Position numbers and translations under genes: made by a program. Positions 33,195 to 45,334 of a stretch of DNA of 64,000 nt are shown here, piece by piece (position 1 is the first letter of the stretch; every line of letters starts with the position of its first letter). The DNA comes from Actinostola sp. cb2023 (taxonomy: Eukaryota > Cnidaria > Anthozoa > Actiniaria > Actinostolidae): NCBI GenBank assembly GCA_033675265.1, contig JAUJYZ010001003.1, positions 1 through 64,000 on the forward strand, given 5' to 3'. Under the pieces are notes generated by a model. The model was given only the letters and a program-made list of their open reading frames with translations. It had not been told where the DNA came from and did not search any database.

Positions 33195-33600
33195 CACTAC
33201 CAAATGAAAACCCATGAAAATCTAGTGAATTTATTAATGGGAAATTCACTATATTTTCATGGGTTTTTCATGGATTTTTCATGGCAAAAATTAATGGGTT
33301 TTTCATGGAAAATTCCCTTGAAAATGGCATGAAAAACCCATTAAAAAAGGCATGAATATTCAACCGTTCATGGGCCATGAAAATCCCCAGATCATGGAAC
33401 ATCACCCTGAAAAACCCATGAATCAAGTACCATGATTTTCATGGCGTATATTTCATGGCATTTTAATGGCATCGGTCAATTCATGGGCCCATGAAAATTC
33501 CATGGTTTTCCTGTGAAACGTCAAAATTTATATAAAAAAAAGTTTCATGAGAATTTCATGGTGTTTTAAATTGTAAAGACCCATGAAAACCGCGCCATGA
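33195..33600. repeat. CATG-rich palindromic repeat tract
   Basis: Dozens of short interleaved motifs, TTTTCATGG and CCATGAAAA, occur on both strands, often as palindromes (for example GCCATGAAAATCC). Related tracts occur at 34141-34462 and 60040-60725. Non-coding. Confidence 0.8.
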
Positions 33601-33616
33601 AAGTTTTCATGTAATG

Positions 33617-33720
33617 TTTCAAAGCCGAGAATGAGGACTAGACGGGGTTTCCAGTTCGGAGTTTCCAGTTTCCGCCTCGGACTGGAAACCCCGTCTAGTC
33701 CGAATTCGAGGTTTTGAAAC
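33617..33720. repeat. Hairpin
   Basis: GACTAGACGGGGTTTCCAGT and its complement enclose a short centre, and the outer GTTTCAAAGCC/GGTTTTGAAAC also pair. Probably a small MITE. The interval to 34140 holds a second hairpin at about 33978-34041 (AAGTACTTTGAAAT). Confidence 0.6.
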
Positions 33721-34140
33721 GACTTCTCATACTCATTAATTATTACATGCAATGGCCTAAAGGCAATAAATAAAGAGTTGCAAGATTTTATCCCGGAAAA
33801 ACAAGAATTCCAGTCTGCATATTCTCTGCTCATGCGCAGAGTCGAGTACATCGTATATAAATAATATCCCACATGTGTTGGACTCTTGACTAGCATGAAG
33901 TAGAGACTGCTTTCAGATTGAATCTCATTCGGACAGAGTGGTCCCGATGATTGTTATATGAGGGATAAGAACTCAGGAAAAAGTACTTTGAAATCCATCA
34001 TTTCTAAGTCCTTGGACTTTGAAATGCATTTCAAAGTACTCTTGAGCGGACTTTCCGGGGATTCCAGGTCCATCATGTGACCGGATTTGATGCACCGGAT
34101 TGGCTGGTTACCTCATGAATAATTAATGAGTTTGAGAAGA

Positions 34141-34462
34141 TCATTTCATGGTGTTTTAAAGACCCATGAAAACTGTGCCATGAAAAGTTTCATGAGAATT
34201 TCATGGTGTTTTAAATACCCATGAAAACTGCGCCATATGAAAAGTTTCATGATCATTTCATGGTGTTTTAAAGACCCATGAAAACTGCGCCATATGAAAA
34301 GTTTCATGATCATTTCATGGTGTTTTAAAGACCCATGAAAACTGCGCCATATGAAAAGTTTCATGATCATTTCATGGTGTTTTAAAGACCCATGAAAACT
34401 GCGCCATATGAAAAGTTTCATGATCATTTCATGGTGTTTTAAAGACCCATGAAAACTGTCAA
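34141..34462. repeat. Tandem repeat with TTTCATGG motifs
   Basis: About five units of 57-60 bp read TTTCATGGTGTTTTAAAGAC then CCATGAAAACTGCGCCATAT and GAAAAGTTTCATGATCA. It is related in motif to the 33195 and 60040 tracts. The interval 34463-34912 has no recognised feature. Confidence 0.85.
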
Positions 34463-34912
34463 TGGACTGTGTCCAATTTTTCATTGCGTGAGTAAGACAG
34501 AAATCATGCCATTAAAAGTCCATGTATGTTGTTACTTATGTCTTGTAATCTAGAACATTTCTGTTGACCAAACACTTACCAAATATGTTGATCCCCTTAT
34601 AATTACTGATCACCCATCCTTTAATGTACAAGATACTACATGCAGTATGCTATATAGCATACATAATTCAAAAACATTCCAATCAAGTATAATGTAATTT
34701 TGCCTAAATTCTCATATAAAAAAATATTCAGTATCTAGAATCGTTTAAGCTTATACATACATAATCACAAATAATAACTTAAGCTTACATTGATTCTATA
34801 TTACATGTACACTGTATCTTATTATTATCATCTTGACTTGAGCAATTTTAGCAAATGAAGCACAAGAGCACAAGTTAGAAGTTAGAACTTTATTAACTAC
34901 ATGTATACATGT

Positions 34913-37107
34913 ATTAGTCTGATCAAAGGAATTCACAGAACACCATAGTCATAGACTACTACTGGTATCATACTTTGAGTGCTTGTACATTCTGATAATT
35001 GCACACATGAACATTCTCTGGGCAAAGAAATGACTTTAAATTCGCAGTTTGATTCAAATTCGAACTTTCACCTTCAGTCCCATGAGACGAAGAAGGCCTT
35101 CTTCTCTTGCCTCTTTCATTCTTTGAGAGTATCCATATCATCATCGATCTATATTGATCCAAACGTTTTAAATCAAAGTCAGGGGTATGAACTAATGGAT
35201 TCGAACTAATATTGAAAAGAAAATGAAGAATCACGATCCAACGTAACTTTCGTTTACTTAGTAGTTTGTAACAGTTATAAAAACTCCATGCTTCTTTAAA
35301 ATAGACTTACCCCTTCCTCAAGTATAGAAGTTGGATAACATTGTGTGGAATTCCCGATTCCCAAATTAGAGATTCCATAGCGAGGAAGACGTACAAAGCA
35401 GAATACAAAGCGTTCAGTGTTCCAAATAAACCGCCACTTCTAGTCACGTGATATGAAGAACCTATCAGACACCTCGTCCCTAGGGCCCTCTCTTATCGCT
35501 ATTTTCAAAACGGCGGACAAACACAGTTGTTTATGTCTAAAGCTGACGTCTAAGCTTCTTTATAACCCAGGGGGGGTACTCAGGGGTATCAGTGACGGGG
35601 AGGTGCGAATGAGGCCAAACATTTTAAGGTGACTCCGTTATCATTCTCGGCGCACTCGTCTATGACAAACTTTGGGTCATAACTTCCTCTGCTTTTATGC
35701 AATTGCCATAAAACATTGGCAACAATTAGAGCTATCATTCACCTATGATACAATATATAATTCGATTGTACTGCAGAACATTTTTTTAGATAATATTAGA
35801 ACTTGAGTAAAGTCAATGTTTTGGATAAAATTGGATATTGCGAAAAATCTGTCCGTTTTTTTGGGATGAAAGTTTTGGAATCACTTTAGATTGACATAAT
35901 TCATAACCTGAGCAAGTTTTAGCAAAATCGTTGCAGCTAAAGCACGGCCGCATGAAAACAACCACAATTAAGCACGGAAATTAGCTCCAACGATTGCTTT
36001 CGCTCCAACGATTTTGCTAAAACTTGGTCAGGTTATAAATTATGTCAATATAAAGTGATTCCAAAACTTTCATCCAAAAAAAAACGGACAGATTTTTCGC
36101 AATATCCAATTTTATCCAAAATATTGAGTTTACTTAAGTTCTAATATTATTATTTTAAATGTTCTGCAGTGCAATCGAATTATATTGTATTATAGGTGAA
36201 TGAAAGCTCTAATAGTTGCCAATGTTTTATGGCAATTGCATAAAAGCAGAGGAAGTTATGACCCAAAGTTTGTCATAGACGAGTGCGCCGAGAATGATAA
36301 CGGAGTCACCTTAACCCCAAAAAAAAGTCCATTACGCGAAAACAAGACCCAAAAAAAGTCCAACGGCCCAAAAATCGTAACCCAAAAAAAAAATTATCCG
36401 CATAAAATCGAGAACGGTAGGATATCATTTTTATCAACCCCAAAAAAAGTCCTTGACAAAATCTTAATATCAAAAAAAGTCCACCAGAAAAATGAAAACC
36501 CAAAAAAAGTCCCAAGCCGCGAATTTCAAACCCAAAAAAAAGCCTTCGCACCTCCCCGTCACTGATACCCCTGAGTACCCCCCCCCCCCCTGGGCTTTAT
36601 AAGCGATACGGTTTCTACATAACTCAAAGAAATCCAGTCAAGGACCGTCAACACCCAATCACTGATACCATAAGTCGCTGTTTTCGCTCCTTTACCCTGG
36701 TAATCAGTCTATCAACAACCAAGAATCAAAAACTTGCGAAAGCGACTCTACAATGTAACCCAGGATGAAATGATGTAGAAGAAGTATCGTTCAACTGTGA
36801 TGAAGATCAGAAAGTAACATTGGCTAAAGGTACACGTTTAATATAAAGGATTCGCTATAAAAGCTGCTATGGTGTGGAGTTTCAAATGTTGACTACACGA
36901 AAGAGTATTCAGCCAAGAGACTACTACATGTACATATGTTCACAAATGTACAGCTTGTCATCATTGAGCGAATTTACAGTCATTTATTTGCCCAGAGAAT
37001 GTTCATGTGGTCAATAATTATTCTCAGACTGTACAAGTAACAAGGACCCAAAGTATGATACCAGTAGTGGTCTATGGTCAGTTCCGTGGATTTCTTTGAT
37101 CAGACTT
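34913..37107. repeat. Inverted pair enclosing a hAT-type insertion
   Basis: Bases about 34913-35040 and 36965-37107 are diverged reverse complements (for example CCATAGTCATAGACTACTAC versus its counterpart at 37062-37080). They may be the ends of an older element into which the 35566-36594 element later inserted. No target duplication was found. Confidence 0.5.
35566..36594. mobile_element. hAT-type non-autonomous element
   Basis: Termini are CCCAGGGGGGGTACTCAGGG and the complement. An exact 8-bp duplication CTTTATAA flanks it (35558-35565 and 36595-36602), as in hAT elements. Beyond the TIR, the arms stay complementary for about 350 bp (35580-35935 with 35990-36310). The right arm also holds an array of CCCAAAAAAAGTCC motifs at 36314-36545 that the left arm lacks. 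Open frames there are artefacts. Confidence 0.85.
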
Positions 37108-37240
37108 ATCCAGTTCTACTACAGTAGCAATGAACAGAAACTCTAATGTAAGCTTATATACTGGCCAAATACGGTCAAAGTTTATACATGGTAACTAGAA
37201 CGGAACCACTAGAACTACACACTTTAACCATTACATGTAC

Positions 37241-37336
37241 GATCCATACCCAGGTGGTGTGCGCACTACGATCGCAATGCATTATTTACTTCAAAATCCA
37301 AAATGGCGGCTGCTTCTTGTCTCCCATTGGTTTGAG
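37241..37336 (+). promoter_or_regulatory. Candidate promoter and first exon of the SANT-like gene
   Basis: GGTGGTGTGCGCACTACGAT followed by CGCA occurs at 37252-37275. About 30 bp later comes CCAAAATGGCGGCTGC and a GAG|GTAGGT donor. The same 24-bp motif lies upstream of the exonuclease-1-like gene on the other strand (about 49875-49898). A 5' exon here spliced to 38281 is plausible but unproven. Confidence 0.4.
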
Positions 37337-37560
37337 GTAGGTTTCTGTTTACATTTTTAGTGGATTTCTTCTGTAGCTATGGAGTTATTCTCTGTGTGTT
37401 CCTTCAGAGAAATAACAGCTGTAGTTGTATCTCAGTTCAAACACAAACAATACGATGGATTTACGATATAAAACGGCTGTATTCCGTAATCGGCTAAATG
37501 TATAAATTTTTCTTTAGATAATTAGGATAGAATCCTACCAAGTTTTACCCACTTACTTAA

Positions 37561-38007
37561 AGTGCATATCAGGGTTATGGGTTTCTTTTGAAAATCGATT
37601 ACATATGAAGTGAATAGTGGGATGGTTCAGTATTTTGTGAATTGAGCTTCGCATTTGCGAGTTATGAAGGTTTGAAATCGTGATATGCTAATTAGGTGAC
37701 GTCAACGCAGGCATTTGCGTAACTTATTTTTATTTTTTCAAGTAGCACTCTTTTCTAAAATAGAAATACAAGTTTAACATCATTTATATAAGTTGTAAAA
37801 TAACATTTTTCCAGATTAAAAATGTCAGTAATTTGTATAATAAATGATGCCTGCGTTGACGTCACCTAATTAGCATATCACGATTTGAAACCATCATAAC
37901 TCGCAAATGCGAAGCTCAAATCACAAAATACTGAACCATCCCACTATGCACTTTATATGTAATCGATTTTCGATTTTCAAAAGAAACCCATAACCCTGAT
38001 ATGCACT
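37561..38007. mobile_element. TTAA-type MITE
   Basis: Inverted arms of about 150 bp start AGTGCATATCAGGGTTATGG. TTAA flanks both ends (37557-37560 and 38008-38011). The inner arms contain ATTAGGTGACGTCAACGCAG. A diverged relative lies at 48926-49345. Confidence 0.8.
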
Positions 38008-38287
38008 TTAAAGTTGATCAGTGTAATTACCACCTACCAAAAACATATCTAAAACCAAAATCCAGATCGCACCAGATCGCACCAGCTACGTGTCCATACA
38101 GTGGACGTTTGAATATGAGCCATTTATGGGATTATTTCTGAAATTCTTCCATTCCGGCACGACTGCTGAACAAGTTGTTTCGAATAATTTTACTCATGAT
38201 GAACATCCCCTTTCATTCCATGTTTGTCATTATCAGTTGTATTTTATTAAATTGAAAATAATTTTGATACTTTACTTTAGGTGAAAT

Positions 38288-38540
38288 ATGAGTCACAAAC
38301 GAGTTTCACTAATCAGTGGAAATAGTAAAAAGGCTAGGAAAACATTGTTTGACAGGGGCATTTCAAATAATAATAATAACGAAGATGAAACTCAAAGGAA
38401 AAAGTCATATCCGTGGTCCTTTGGAGAAACAAGGGCCTTGGTATCATTCATTTGCTTGTTTTGGGGAAAATCTTACACAAACAAATGGCCAACAATGAGG
38501 AATGCCACCTTCTGGAAATCCTGTGCTACAGCCATTAACA
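38288..38540 (+). CDS. Myb/SANT-like protein, N-terminal coding exon
   Basis: A TACTTTAG acceptor at 38280 precedes the ATG at 38288. The exon encodes about 84 residues: a basic Asn-rich start (MSHKRVSLISGNSKKARK) and then WSFGETRALVSFICLFWGK and WPTMRNATFWKSCATAIN. The spaced Trp residues and helices resemble Myb/SANT-like or MADF DNA-binding domains found in host genes and PIF/Harbinger accessory proteins. The donor AC|GTAATT leaves two bases of a codon. A candidate continuation is the exon at 47298. The function is likely DNA binding; the gene identity is not known. Confidence 0.6.
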
Positions 38541-38948
38541 CGTAATTTTTTAAGGTCCAATATTCTGAAGTAGACTTTTTGGCAAAATTTGTCATAAACA
38601 CACTATTTTTTACCGATGTGATGGCAGGAATTTCTCAAATTCCTTCATATTTCAACCAAAGTTTCCAAAGTCAGCAAGAACAGCAAGTGATTAGAATAAA
38701 TCTCACCAAACACATACAAATAGGTCAATGTTTTATTTCAATACTATTGGGTTCTTTTCTTACCAAATTACAAAGAATGTCAACAATCAGAGATTTTATG
38801 ATATAAATGTACCAATGGTCAATGGCAAATTTCTCATTGATTTTCTATAACTTTTACTACAATATAAAAACTGGTTAAATTGATTTTAAATATGTTGTTT
38901 TAAACCCTGTGGTACATAGTTGATGTGAAGAATACTTTATACACCATA

Positions 38949-39385
38949 CAAAGCCCAAAATGTTTTCGGAAATTTCCGAACACATTTTCAAAAATATATG
39001 GTAAAATAGTAAGACTGAGTGGCCGAAGCCCAAAATGTGTTCGGAAATTTCCGAACACATTTTCAAAAATATATGGTAAAATAGCAACACTGAGTGGCCG
39101 AAGCCCAAAATGTGTTCGGAAATTTCCGAACACATTTTCAAAAATACATGGCAAAATAGTAACACTGAGTGGACGAAGCCCGAAATGTGTTCGGAAATTT
39201 CCGCTCACATTTTCAAAAATACATGGCAAAATAGTAACACAGAGTGGCCGAAGCCCAAAATGTGTTCGGAAATTTCCGAACACATTTTCAAAATTACATG
39301 ATAAAATAGTAAAACTGAGTGGCCGAAGCCGAACACATTTTTAAATCACCATGTATATGGTAAAATTCTAAACACTCAATGGCCG
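38949..39385. repeat. 75-bp satellite with an internal palindrome, + orientation
   Basis: Five to six units of 75 bp each hold TGTTCGGAAATTTCCGAACA, a perfect 20-bp palindrome extended by AA/TT. They are separated by CAAAAATATATGGTAAAATA and GTGGCCGAAGCCC. An inverted array of the same unit is at 41065-41335. Confidence 0.9.
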
Positions 39386-39646
39386 AAGCAAGACTAGATA
39401 CATAAAAATACTAATAAGGTATAAATAAAAATGTATCCATATACTGCACATATATTTTGTACAGACTGTTCTCTTAGCTACATGTAGCTAGCTATAGCTT
39501 CATCCATTTGTCCAGCACCACGATTTGTTAGATTTGTTCATGCTTCACTCTATTGAAGAAAAACATACAAAAGTGTTTAAATATGAAATCAAAATTGTAA
39601 AAACTTAGGCAAAGTTAACCGTGATATGTGAAATACATGGTATACT

Positions 39647-39703
39647 TATACCATAGAATCCCGGTTATAAGCCCCCCCCCCCCCCCCCCCTACCCAACCC
39701 CGC

Positions 39704-39736
<33 letters not shown>

Positions 39737-40785
39737 ACGGTTATAAGCCCACCTGTCTGCTAACATAAATTTCCTCCCGGTTATAAGCCTTCATGGTTAT
39801 AAGCCCTCCCGGTTATAAGCCCCCCCGGTTATAGGCCCCCTTCATTTACTCCTCCCCATACAGGGTACCATATACAGGAAACAATAATCAAGCAATTATA
39901 CGTGTATGTAGCAAACGAGACAGTAGTATACGGTAGCTCATTGCTTGAAAATCCACTCAGATTATAGTTTTTTCTGAGCATATTCACGTTTAAAAACTTT
40001 AACTGTTATTGTTGTATGACACTGTTTAACTAAAATGGTCACGATTATAAACATTGTTTCTTTAAATACAGAATGGATTTCAGAGGTTTTTTCCCTCCAC
40101 TTTTATAAGCCATCCCCCCCCCCCCCCCCCCCCCCCCCCGGTTGTAAGCCCCGATTATAATGCATCTATCAGCGGCTTCCCCCAGGGGTCGACCCCCGGG
40201 GACTGGGGGATTTGTCCAAATGCCCTATCAAACTTCATCAAATACCTCTGGGTGTGGGACATACATTTTTGACATATCCCCACCCCAGGGGCTAAACATA
40301 AAGACCATTGATATAACTGACAACAAAGGGAACAATTTTGCTGAGTTCTTTTTACTGATCTCCACACATTTACCATGGTACCTTTGTTGATAAATTCTTA
40401 CAATGAATTAGCAATAACAGCTTTTTTTCGGGTTCTATCTAAATTCCAGGCTTTGAAAACAAGATCAAGTCGCGAAGAACAACTCGTGCTTGAAGTGTCG
40501 TGTCTACGTTTTCAAAGAACATAGAGAACGTATAAACCGCTGACCTCAAGTTACAAATCCCCAGGGTCTGGTCCCTGGGTTCGAACTCCTTGAACAAAAG
40601 TGATGTTTTCCCCCACACCCTCGGCCAAGAATTTTCTGAAAATCTCGACAAATCCCCCTGGGTTCCCGTGGGTGTCCCGGGGGTCGACCCCACCGGGAAG
40701 CCGCTGATAGATGCATAAGCCCACCACAAAACCCTTATTTAAGCCCAGGGCTTATAACGGCGGTATTCTACGATATACATGTACA
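39647..40785. mobile_element. CGGTTATAAGCC-family element with poly(C) tracts
   Basis: The left end reads ACCATAGAATCCCGGTTATA and the right end GCTTATAACGGCGGTATTCT, imperfect inverted termini. Several GGTTATAAGCC motifs recur inside, with long C-runs at about 39670-39736 and 40117-40138. Other copies are at 45335-45797 and from 45808. A Harbinger-type MITE is nested at 40161-40715. Confidence 0.65.
40161..40715. mobile_element. Harbinger-type MITE
   Basis: Termini TGCATCTATCAGCGGCTTCC are inverted for about 35 bp, including GGTCGACCCC. A 3-bp TAA flanks both sides (40158-40160, 40716-40718), as expected for PIF/Harbinger TWA insertion. Non-coding. Confidence 0.7.
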
Positions 40786-41064
40786 TGTATATACACAATA
40801 TACTGAATAACCTCTATGAAATACACTCATAATAATAATTATTATTATATAAGTATAATAATAATTATTTGTATAAGTTGTTTTAAAACATCATACACAA
40901 CAACTGAAATAATCAGTTTAGATGATACATGTATGGTTTCTTTCCTTTTTTAACCCTACATGTGTACATGCAGGTAATAAATCAGTTCAAATCTCTGAAG
41001 AACATCTACATCTACTTTATTACTCTTCAACAATTATGTATCAACATAATTGTTGAAGAGTAAT

Positions 41065-41335
41065 AAAATGTGTTCGAAAATTTCCGAACACATTTCGGGC
41101 TTCGTCCACTCAGTGTTACTATTTTACCATGTATTTTTGAAAATGTGTTCGGAAATTTCCGAACACATTTTGGGCTTCGGCCACTCAGTCTTACTATTTT
41201 ACCATATATTTTTGAAAATGTGTTCGGAAATTTCCGAACACATTTTGGGCTTCGGCCACTCAGTCTTACTATTTTACCATATATTTTTGAAAATGTGTTT
41301 GGAAATTTCCGAACACATTTTGGGCTTCGACCAGA
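41065..41335. repeat. 75-bp palindromic satellite, inverted array
   Basis: Four units in opposite orientation to 38949-39385 again carry TGTTCGGAAATTTCCGAACA. The two arrays flank the 39647-40785 element at similar distances, so they may be the terminal arrays of one foldback element of about 2.4 kb. Confidence 0.9.
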
Positions 41336-42690
41336 GAAAAATTATGGAATTTATCACCAATTTACCAGGATAAAGAAATATAACAAATTAAGATTGTAAT
41401 TTGTATACCACTGTATGTTCACTGGTAAAATATACTAATATGTTTTGTAAAAATAACTGCTTTCAAATAAAATTGAAATATATCAAAAATATTTTATTGT
41501 GGTAATTATTATGTGCAAACAAGACGCTCAATGAGCGTACACTCGGGCTTATGACAAGGACAATGTCAGTTGCGTGAGGAGAGACCTGACAATGACTGAC
41601 AGTTGCGTGACGAGGGAGACTATGTATATATGTGTCGGTGAGCATAGATAAAAATCTCCGAATTGTACTTCCGTAGCACGTACTTGGAACGTCCAGTTGA
41701 GGTTCATATTCATGGTCAGACGCCGTTCTGATAACGTCTTTGGTTTCTTCGTTATCGCAGAGGAAAGTCGAACTTCGTATCTGTTAAACATCCAGTTGAT
41801 TCAGACTACGGTATGATGTGACAAAGCTCGACCAATCTGCTGTCTCTGCCTATACATTGAAAGATCTTGTTCGATTTATCTCGAAATCAGAAAGGAATTA
41901 TCGATTAAATATCAAAAGCTGCTTCTGTTAGATTTAAGATGTGACCTCAAGTGACCTCAAATACGTTTAAAGACGTACCACAGCGTACCTTCAAGAGTCG
42001 GAGATCTTTATCTATGAGTTAGACTTAGTCGAAGTCCGTTTTCCCTCCTTCGTCGCTCGCTCATTTCATCTGAGAAATGTGTTTCGTTTTATTGTCGAAT
42101 ACTTTTTAAACGGTTTTTCACAGCGCGTGACGACAGTCAGGCAGCAAGCAAAGCGAGATTAGCTATCAAAACAAATTATACTGGAAAATCAAACCCTCGC
42201 CGCTCTCTAGCTTCAGAGACATAATAATATAACATCCAGACGATTCAGACTATGATCTGGCGAAGCTCGACGAAGCTGCTAACGGGTTTTTAACGGCATG
42301 GCCTATTAAAAAAAACTTTGCAAACGTGGAATGAAATAAACATCCATCATGAGTTACTGAAAATAGCTCGACTGGCTCGACTGTTTGCATGACTTCTGTA
42401 CATATAGCTTTTTGTCAATAGATGTACGGTTACATCGCTGGTCGTGAGTTTAATTATGCTGATACTCAAGGACATAGCTGTACACGTACTATTACAATTA
42501 GCAACAAACATGACAGCATAGCGAGGTCATGATACTTTTTGAGTTCATTTCATTTGCTTTTCAATTCATTTTGTGATGAGTTCGAGTTCGTTCAGAATCC
42601 TGACCTTTAATAGCTTGAAGTTCTACAGCTGCTTTCAAAACTAAGACTGAGTCCTGTGTGTGGTTTGTTTTCCCTTATGGGAGTCATGAA
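41336..42690. other. No gene recognised
   Basis: Short fragments related to sequence at 44846-44880 (CATCCAGACGATTCAGACTA) occur at 42234-42255 and, more diverged, at 41790. Otherwise nothing is recognised. Confidence 0.4.
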
Positions 42691-42699
42691 TCATCGAGT

Positions 42700-44395
42700 T
42701 TGGACTCGAGTTCGAGTTCGAGTTCGAGTTACGGTTCGAGTTACGGTTCGAGTTATAGTTCGAGTTATGGTCCGTCCTAGTCCGACCCTGGATCCCAGGG
42801 TTTATTCGTTCTTCGACAAAACTTTTCGTGAATTCGTTGAAATCAGTTACTTCGTGAACTGAAATTCAACTACACATGTATGCTATATGAAGATGAGATG
42901 CGTATAGCCTTTAATACGTGACACAGGGCATAGGGAAAACCCACAGTACTAGCCATGCTTTAAAATTATTCAGTACGCTCCGAACAAATCTCGAGTTTTA
43001 ATAAAACTAAAAAACGCAATGAAAGACAACTTCAACGAGGCTCCCATCTTAGAACATGAAATTTACGAATATCGAGCAATAATTTCGACTTTCTACGTAT
43101 CTTGCCGTAGGACCCGTAGGTACTGAACACATTATGCACGGATCACGTGAAATGATTATCGCAACAAATATTAATGCTTGATGTAATGTGTGTACGCCAC
43201 TGTTCAATCACAGGCAGCCCAAGCAATACATTTGTCGAGTGTACGAACGTGATTTACCGAGTGAATGTATGGGGCGAAAAATACGTATTTTTTGTTTTAA
43301 TAAATTTGAACATACCTTGGTCCTGTGTTAAAAACCGCTCTAAAAGGGCTAAAATCCAGCCAGAATGACGTTAAATAGCATTAACAACAACACAGGACCA
43401 AGGTATGTTCAATTTATTAAAACAAAAAAATACGTATTTTTCGCCCCATTTTAAGTTAATAAGTAAACGTAATGAAGAAATTTAAAACGAGCACGCGTGC
43501 TATGTGCAGATTTATAGCACGCGGGGACTGATCAGAACACGAGAGAAGTGTTTTAGGGGAGCAGTATTACAGCATTGTGCAATACCGTTCATCATGACAC
43601 AATTAGTAGACATATCATGATAACAATTTATTATTTGAGACTGTAAAAATATGCTAAAAATATGTTTGTTTGTATAAAATTGGGGTTTTCTGCTTGAAAA
43701 GATGAAGATAAGTGGAAGAAAATGGTTCGTTATACTTGTGTCATCGTTACACGTTATAGAGATTCTTGAATTTTACTTTCTGATTCACCCAGTGGTTTGA
43801 CAATCTTCCATGCACGTAGAAATGTTTTGATTTCGCAATCGTTTCTTGTCCATTTCATCCGTGGGAACGGTCCATTCTGATTGGGATGTGATATCCGCTG
43901 TCATATACGTGATACGTTTAATATATAGACTATATAAGCCATCTCAAATATATCGCGTCGTTTCGTTTCGTATCGCATCGTTTCGTTTCGCAAAAGATCA
44001 TAAGCCTTTTTTTTTCTACTCGCCCCCGGAAACGGCGAGAAAAAAACCTCTGCTCGCAGGGTATATTTTGTCGAAGCGCACAGGAATTTCAGGAATGCAT
44101 TGTCAGTACTGAGGGTTTTCCTTTCTCCTTTTCACTTATGAAAACGAAGATACGCGTAGTCTAACCTACATATACAGACGGTCTATTTCCTGCCTTCAGT
44201 GTAGTTCTTGATGTACCTATTTATTTGCAGGTTCACACAATTTTTATTTTTCGAGTACAAAACGTTTCTTAAAATCTCCGATATACAAAAAAGAGATTTT
44301 AACAAAGTAAATTTCAACGAATTCATAACTCGAACCGTAACTCGAACCGTAACTCGAACCGTAACTCGAACTCGAACTCGAACTCGATACCAAAC
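42700..44395. repeat. Inverted pair of CGAGTT minisatellites
   Basis: At 42700-42770 GAGTTCGAGTTACGGTTCGA repeats several times and leads into GAATTCGTTGAAAT near 42832. At 44318-44395 the inverse occurs. The enclosed 1.5 kb has no transposase. Phased 6/12-bp units yield Arg/Val/Thr or Ser/Glu/Phe repeat peptides in the six frames that are not genes. Confidence 0.65.
43269..43451. mobile_element. Hairpin MITE
   Basis: Arms of about 62 bp (TGGGGCGAAAAATACGTATT through CATACCTTGGTCCTGTGTT) are almost perfect reverse complements around about 56 bp. Non-coding. Confidence 0.75.
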
Positions 44396-44540
44396 TCGAC
44401 GTTTCGGGATTCCCTTCCCTTATCTGCTGAGAAATCTTGAAACTCGATACGATCAAATACATCGCATTCTTTCTTCATTCTTCGCATTTTTTCTTCATTC
44501 CGTGACCATGAAAAAATAAATATAAATATAAATAAAATCT

Positions 44541-44582
44541 CCATTTTATAACTCGGGCTTCCTTCGGAAGGGCCCGAGTAAT
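44541..44582. repeat. Small hairpin repeat, copy 1
   Basis: TAACTCGGGCTTCCTTCGGA followed by AGGGCCCGAGTAAT forms a short stem-loop. An almost identical copy is at 45001-45042, and a variant (CTCGTGCGGCCTACGGCC) is at 44813-44845. Probably ends of a short repeat family. A 26-base C-run lies at 44755-44781. Confidence 0.6.
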
Positions 44583-45000
44583 TAGTGGTCATGCGTAGTG
44601 TTTTGGATTTGACAAAGTCCCACATCGATTGCGAGAAAGATAAATGTTTGTATATAAATGGTTCCAATACATTATATCTAATGGAGATACTAGGCCTCGG
44701 TGAGCCTCGGTATATTTGGTCTCGATAGCATGTGACCGGATATTGCACAACTGACCCCCCCCCCCCCCCCCCCCCCCCCCCAAAAGAAAAACATACGCGT
44801 TGGGTTTTATAACTCGTGCGGCCTACGGCCTGGGCACGAGTATTAAATAACATCCAGACGATTCAGACTATGACCTGGCGAAGCCGGCTCGCATGGCAAA
44901 ACTCGAGAAGGTCACATACTTCACATTGTGTGTACCGATATGATCAAATACTTCGCATTCCGTGGCCTAACAAAAAAAATAATAATAATAAAAAGAAAGT

Positions 45001-45042
45001 CCATTTTATAACTCGGGCTTCCTTCGGAAGGGCCCGAGTAAT
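45001..45042. repeat. Small hairpin repeat, copy 2
   Basis: It repeats the stem-loop at 44541-44582, including the upstream TCCATTTTATAACTCGGGC context, which suggests both are termini of related insertions. Confidence 0.6.
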
Positions 45043-45334
45043 GAGTCATTGTTTACCAATTTCTCAAAAAATGGCAAATTTCAATGTTGCATACCCTGAT
45101 ATTTACCATATTTTCTCTACTTCAGAATATCGGTACTTAAAAAATTACATGTTCATTGCTGAAACTACCAAGTGTGCCCAAAGAACAGGTAAGAATCACT
45201 AAAATATGGATCTGATTGCAAAATACATTTATATGTATTCTGTAGGAGTAAATGCTGGTTTTATTAAAATAGCTGGTTTTATTAAAATAATACCTGTAGA
45301 GTAATACAGTAATACGTAAGCTTACATGTATGCT

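Noticed and set aside
36200..36565. 121-codon Lys-rich frame
   Set aside because: It covers the CCCAAAAAAAGTCC array of the hAT-type element; the peptide is a repeat artefact.
38900..39344. Repetitive 96-139-codon frames as a repeat-domain protein
   Set aside because: The 75-bp satellite is a multiple of three and open in several frames on both strands, which is expected from its sequence and not evidence for coding.
44323..44853. 176-codon minus frame with a poly-Gly tract and FELRFELRFEL repeats
   Set aside because: The Gly tract is the poly(C) run and the FELR repeat is the CGAGTT minisatellite.
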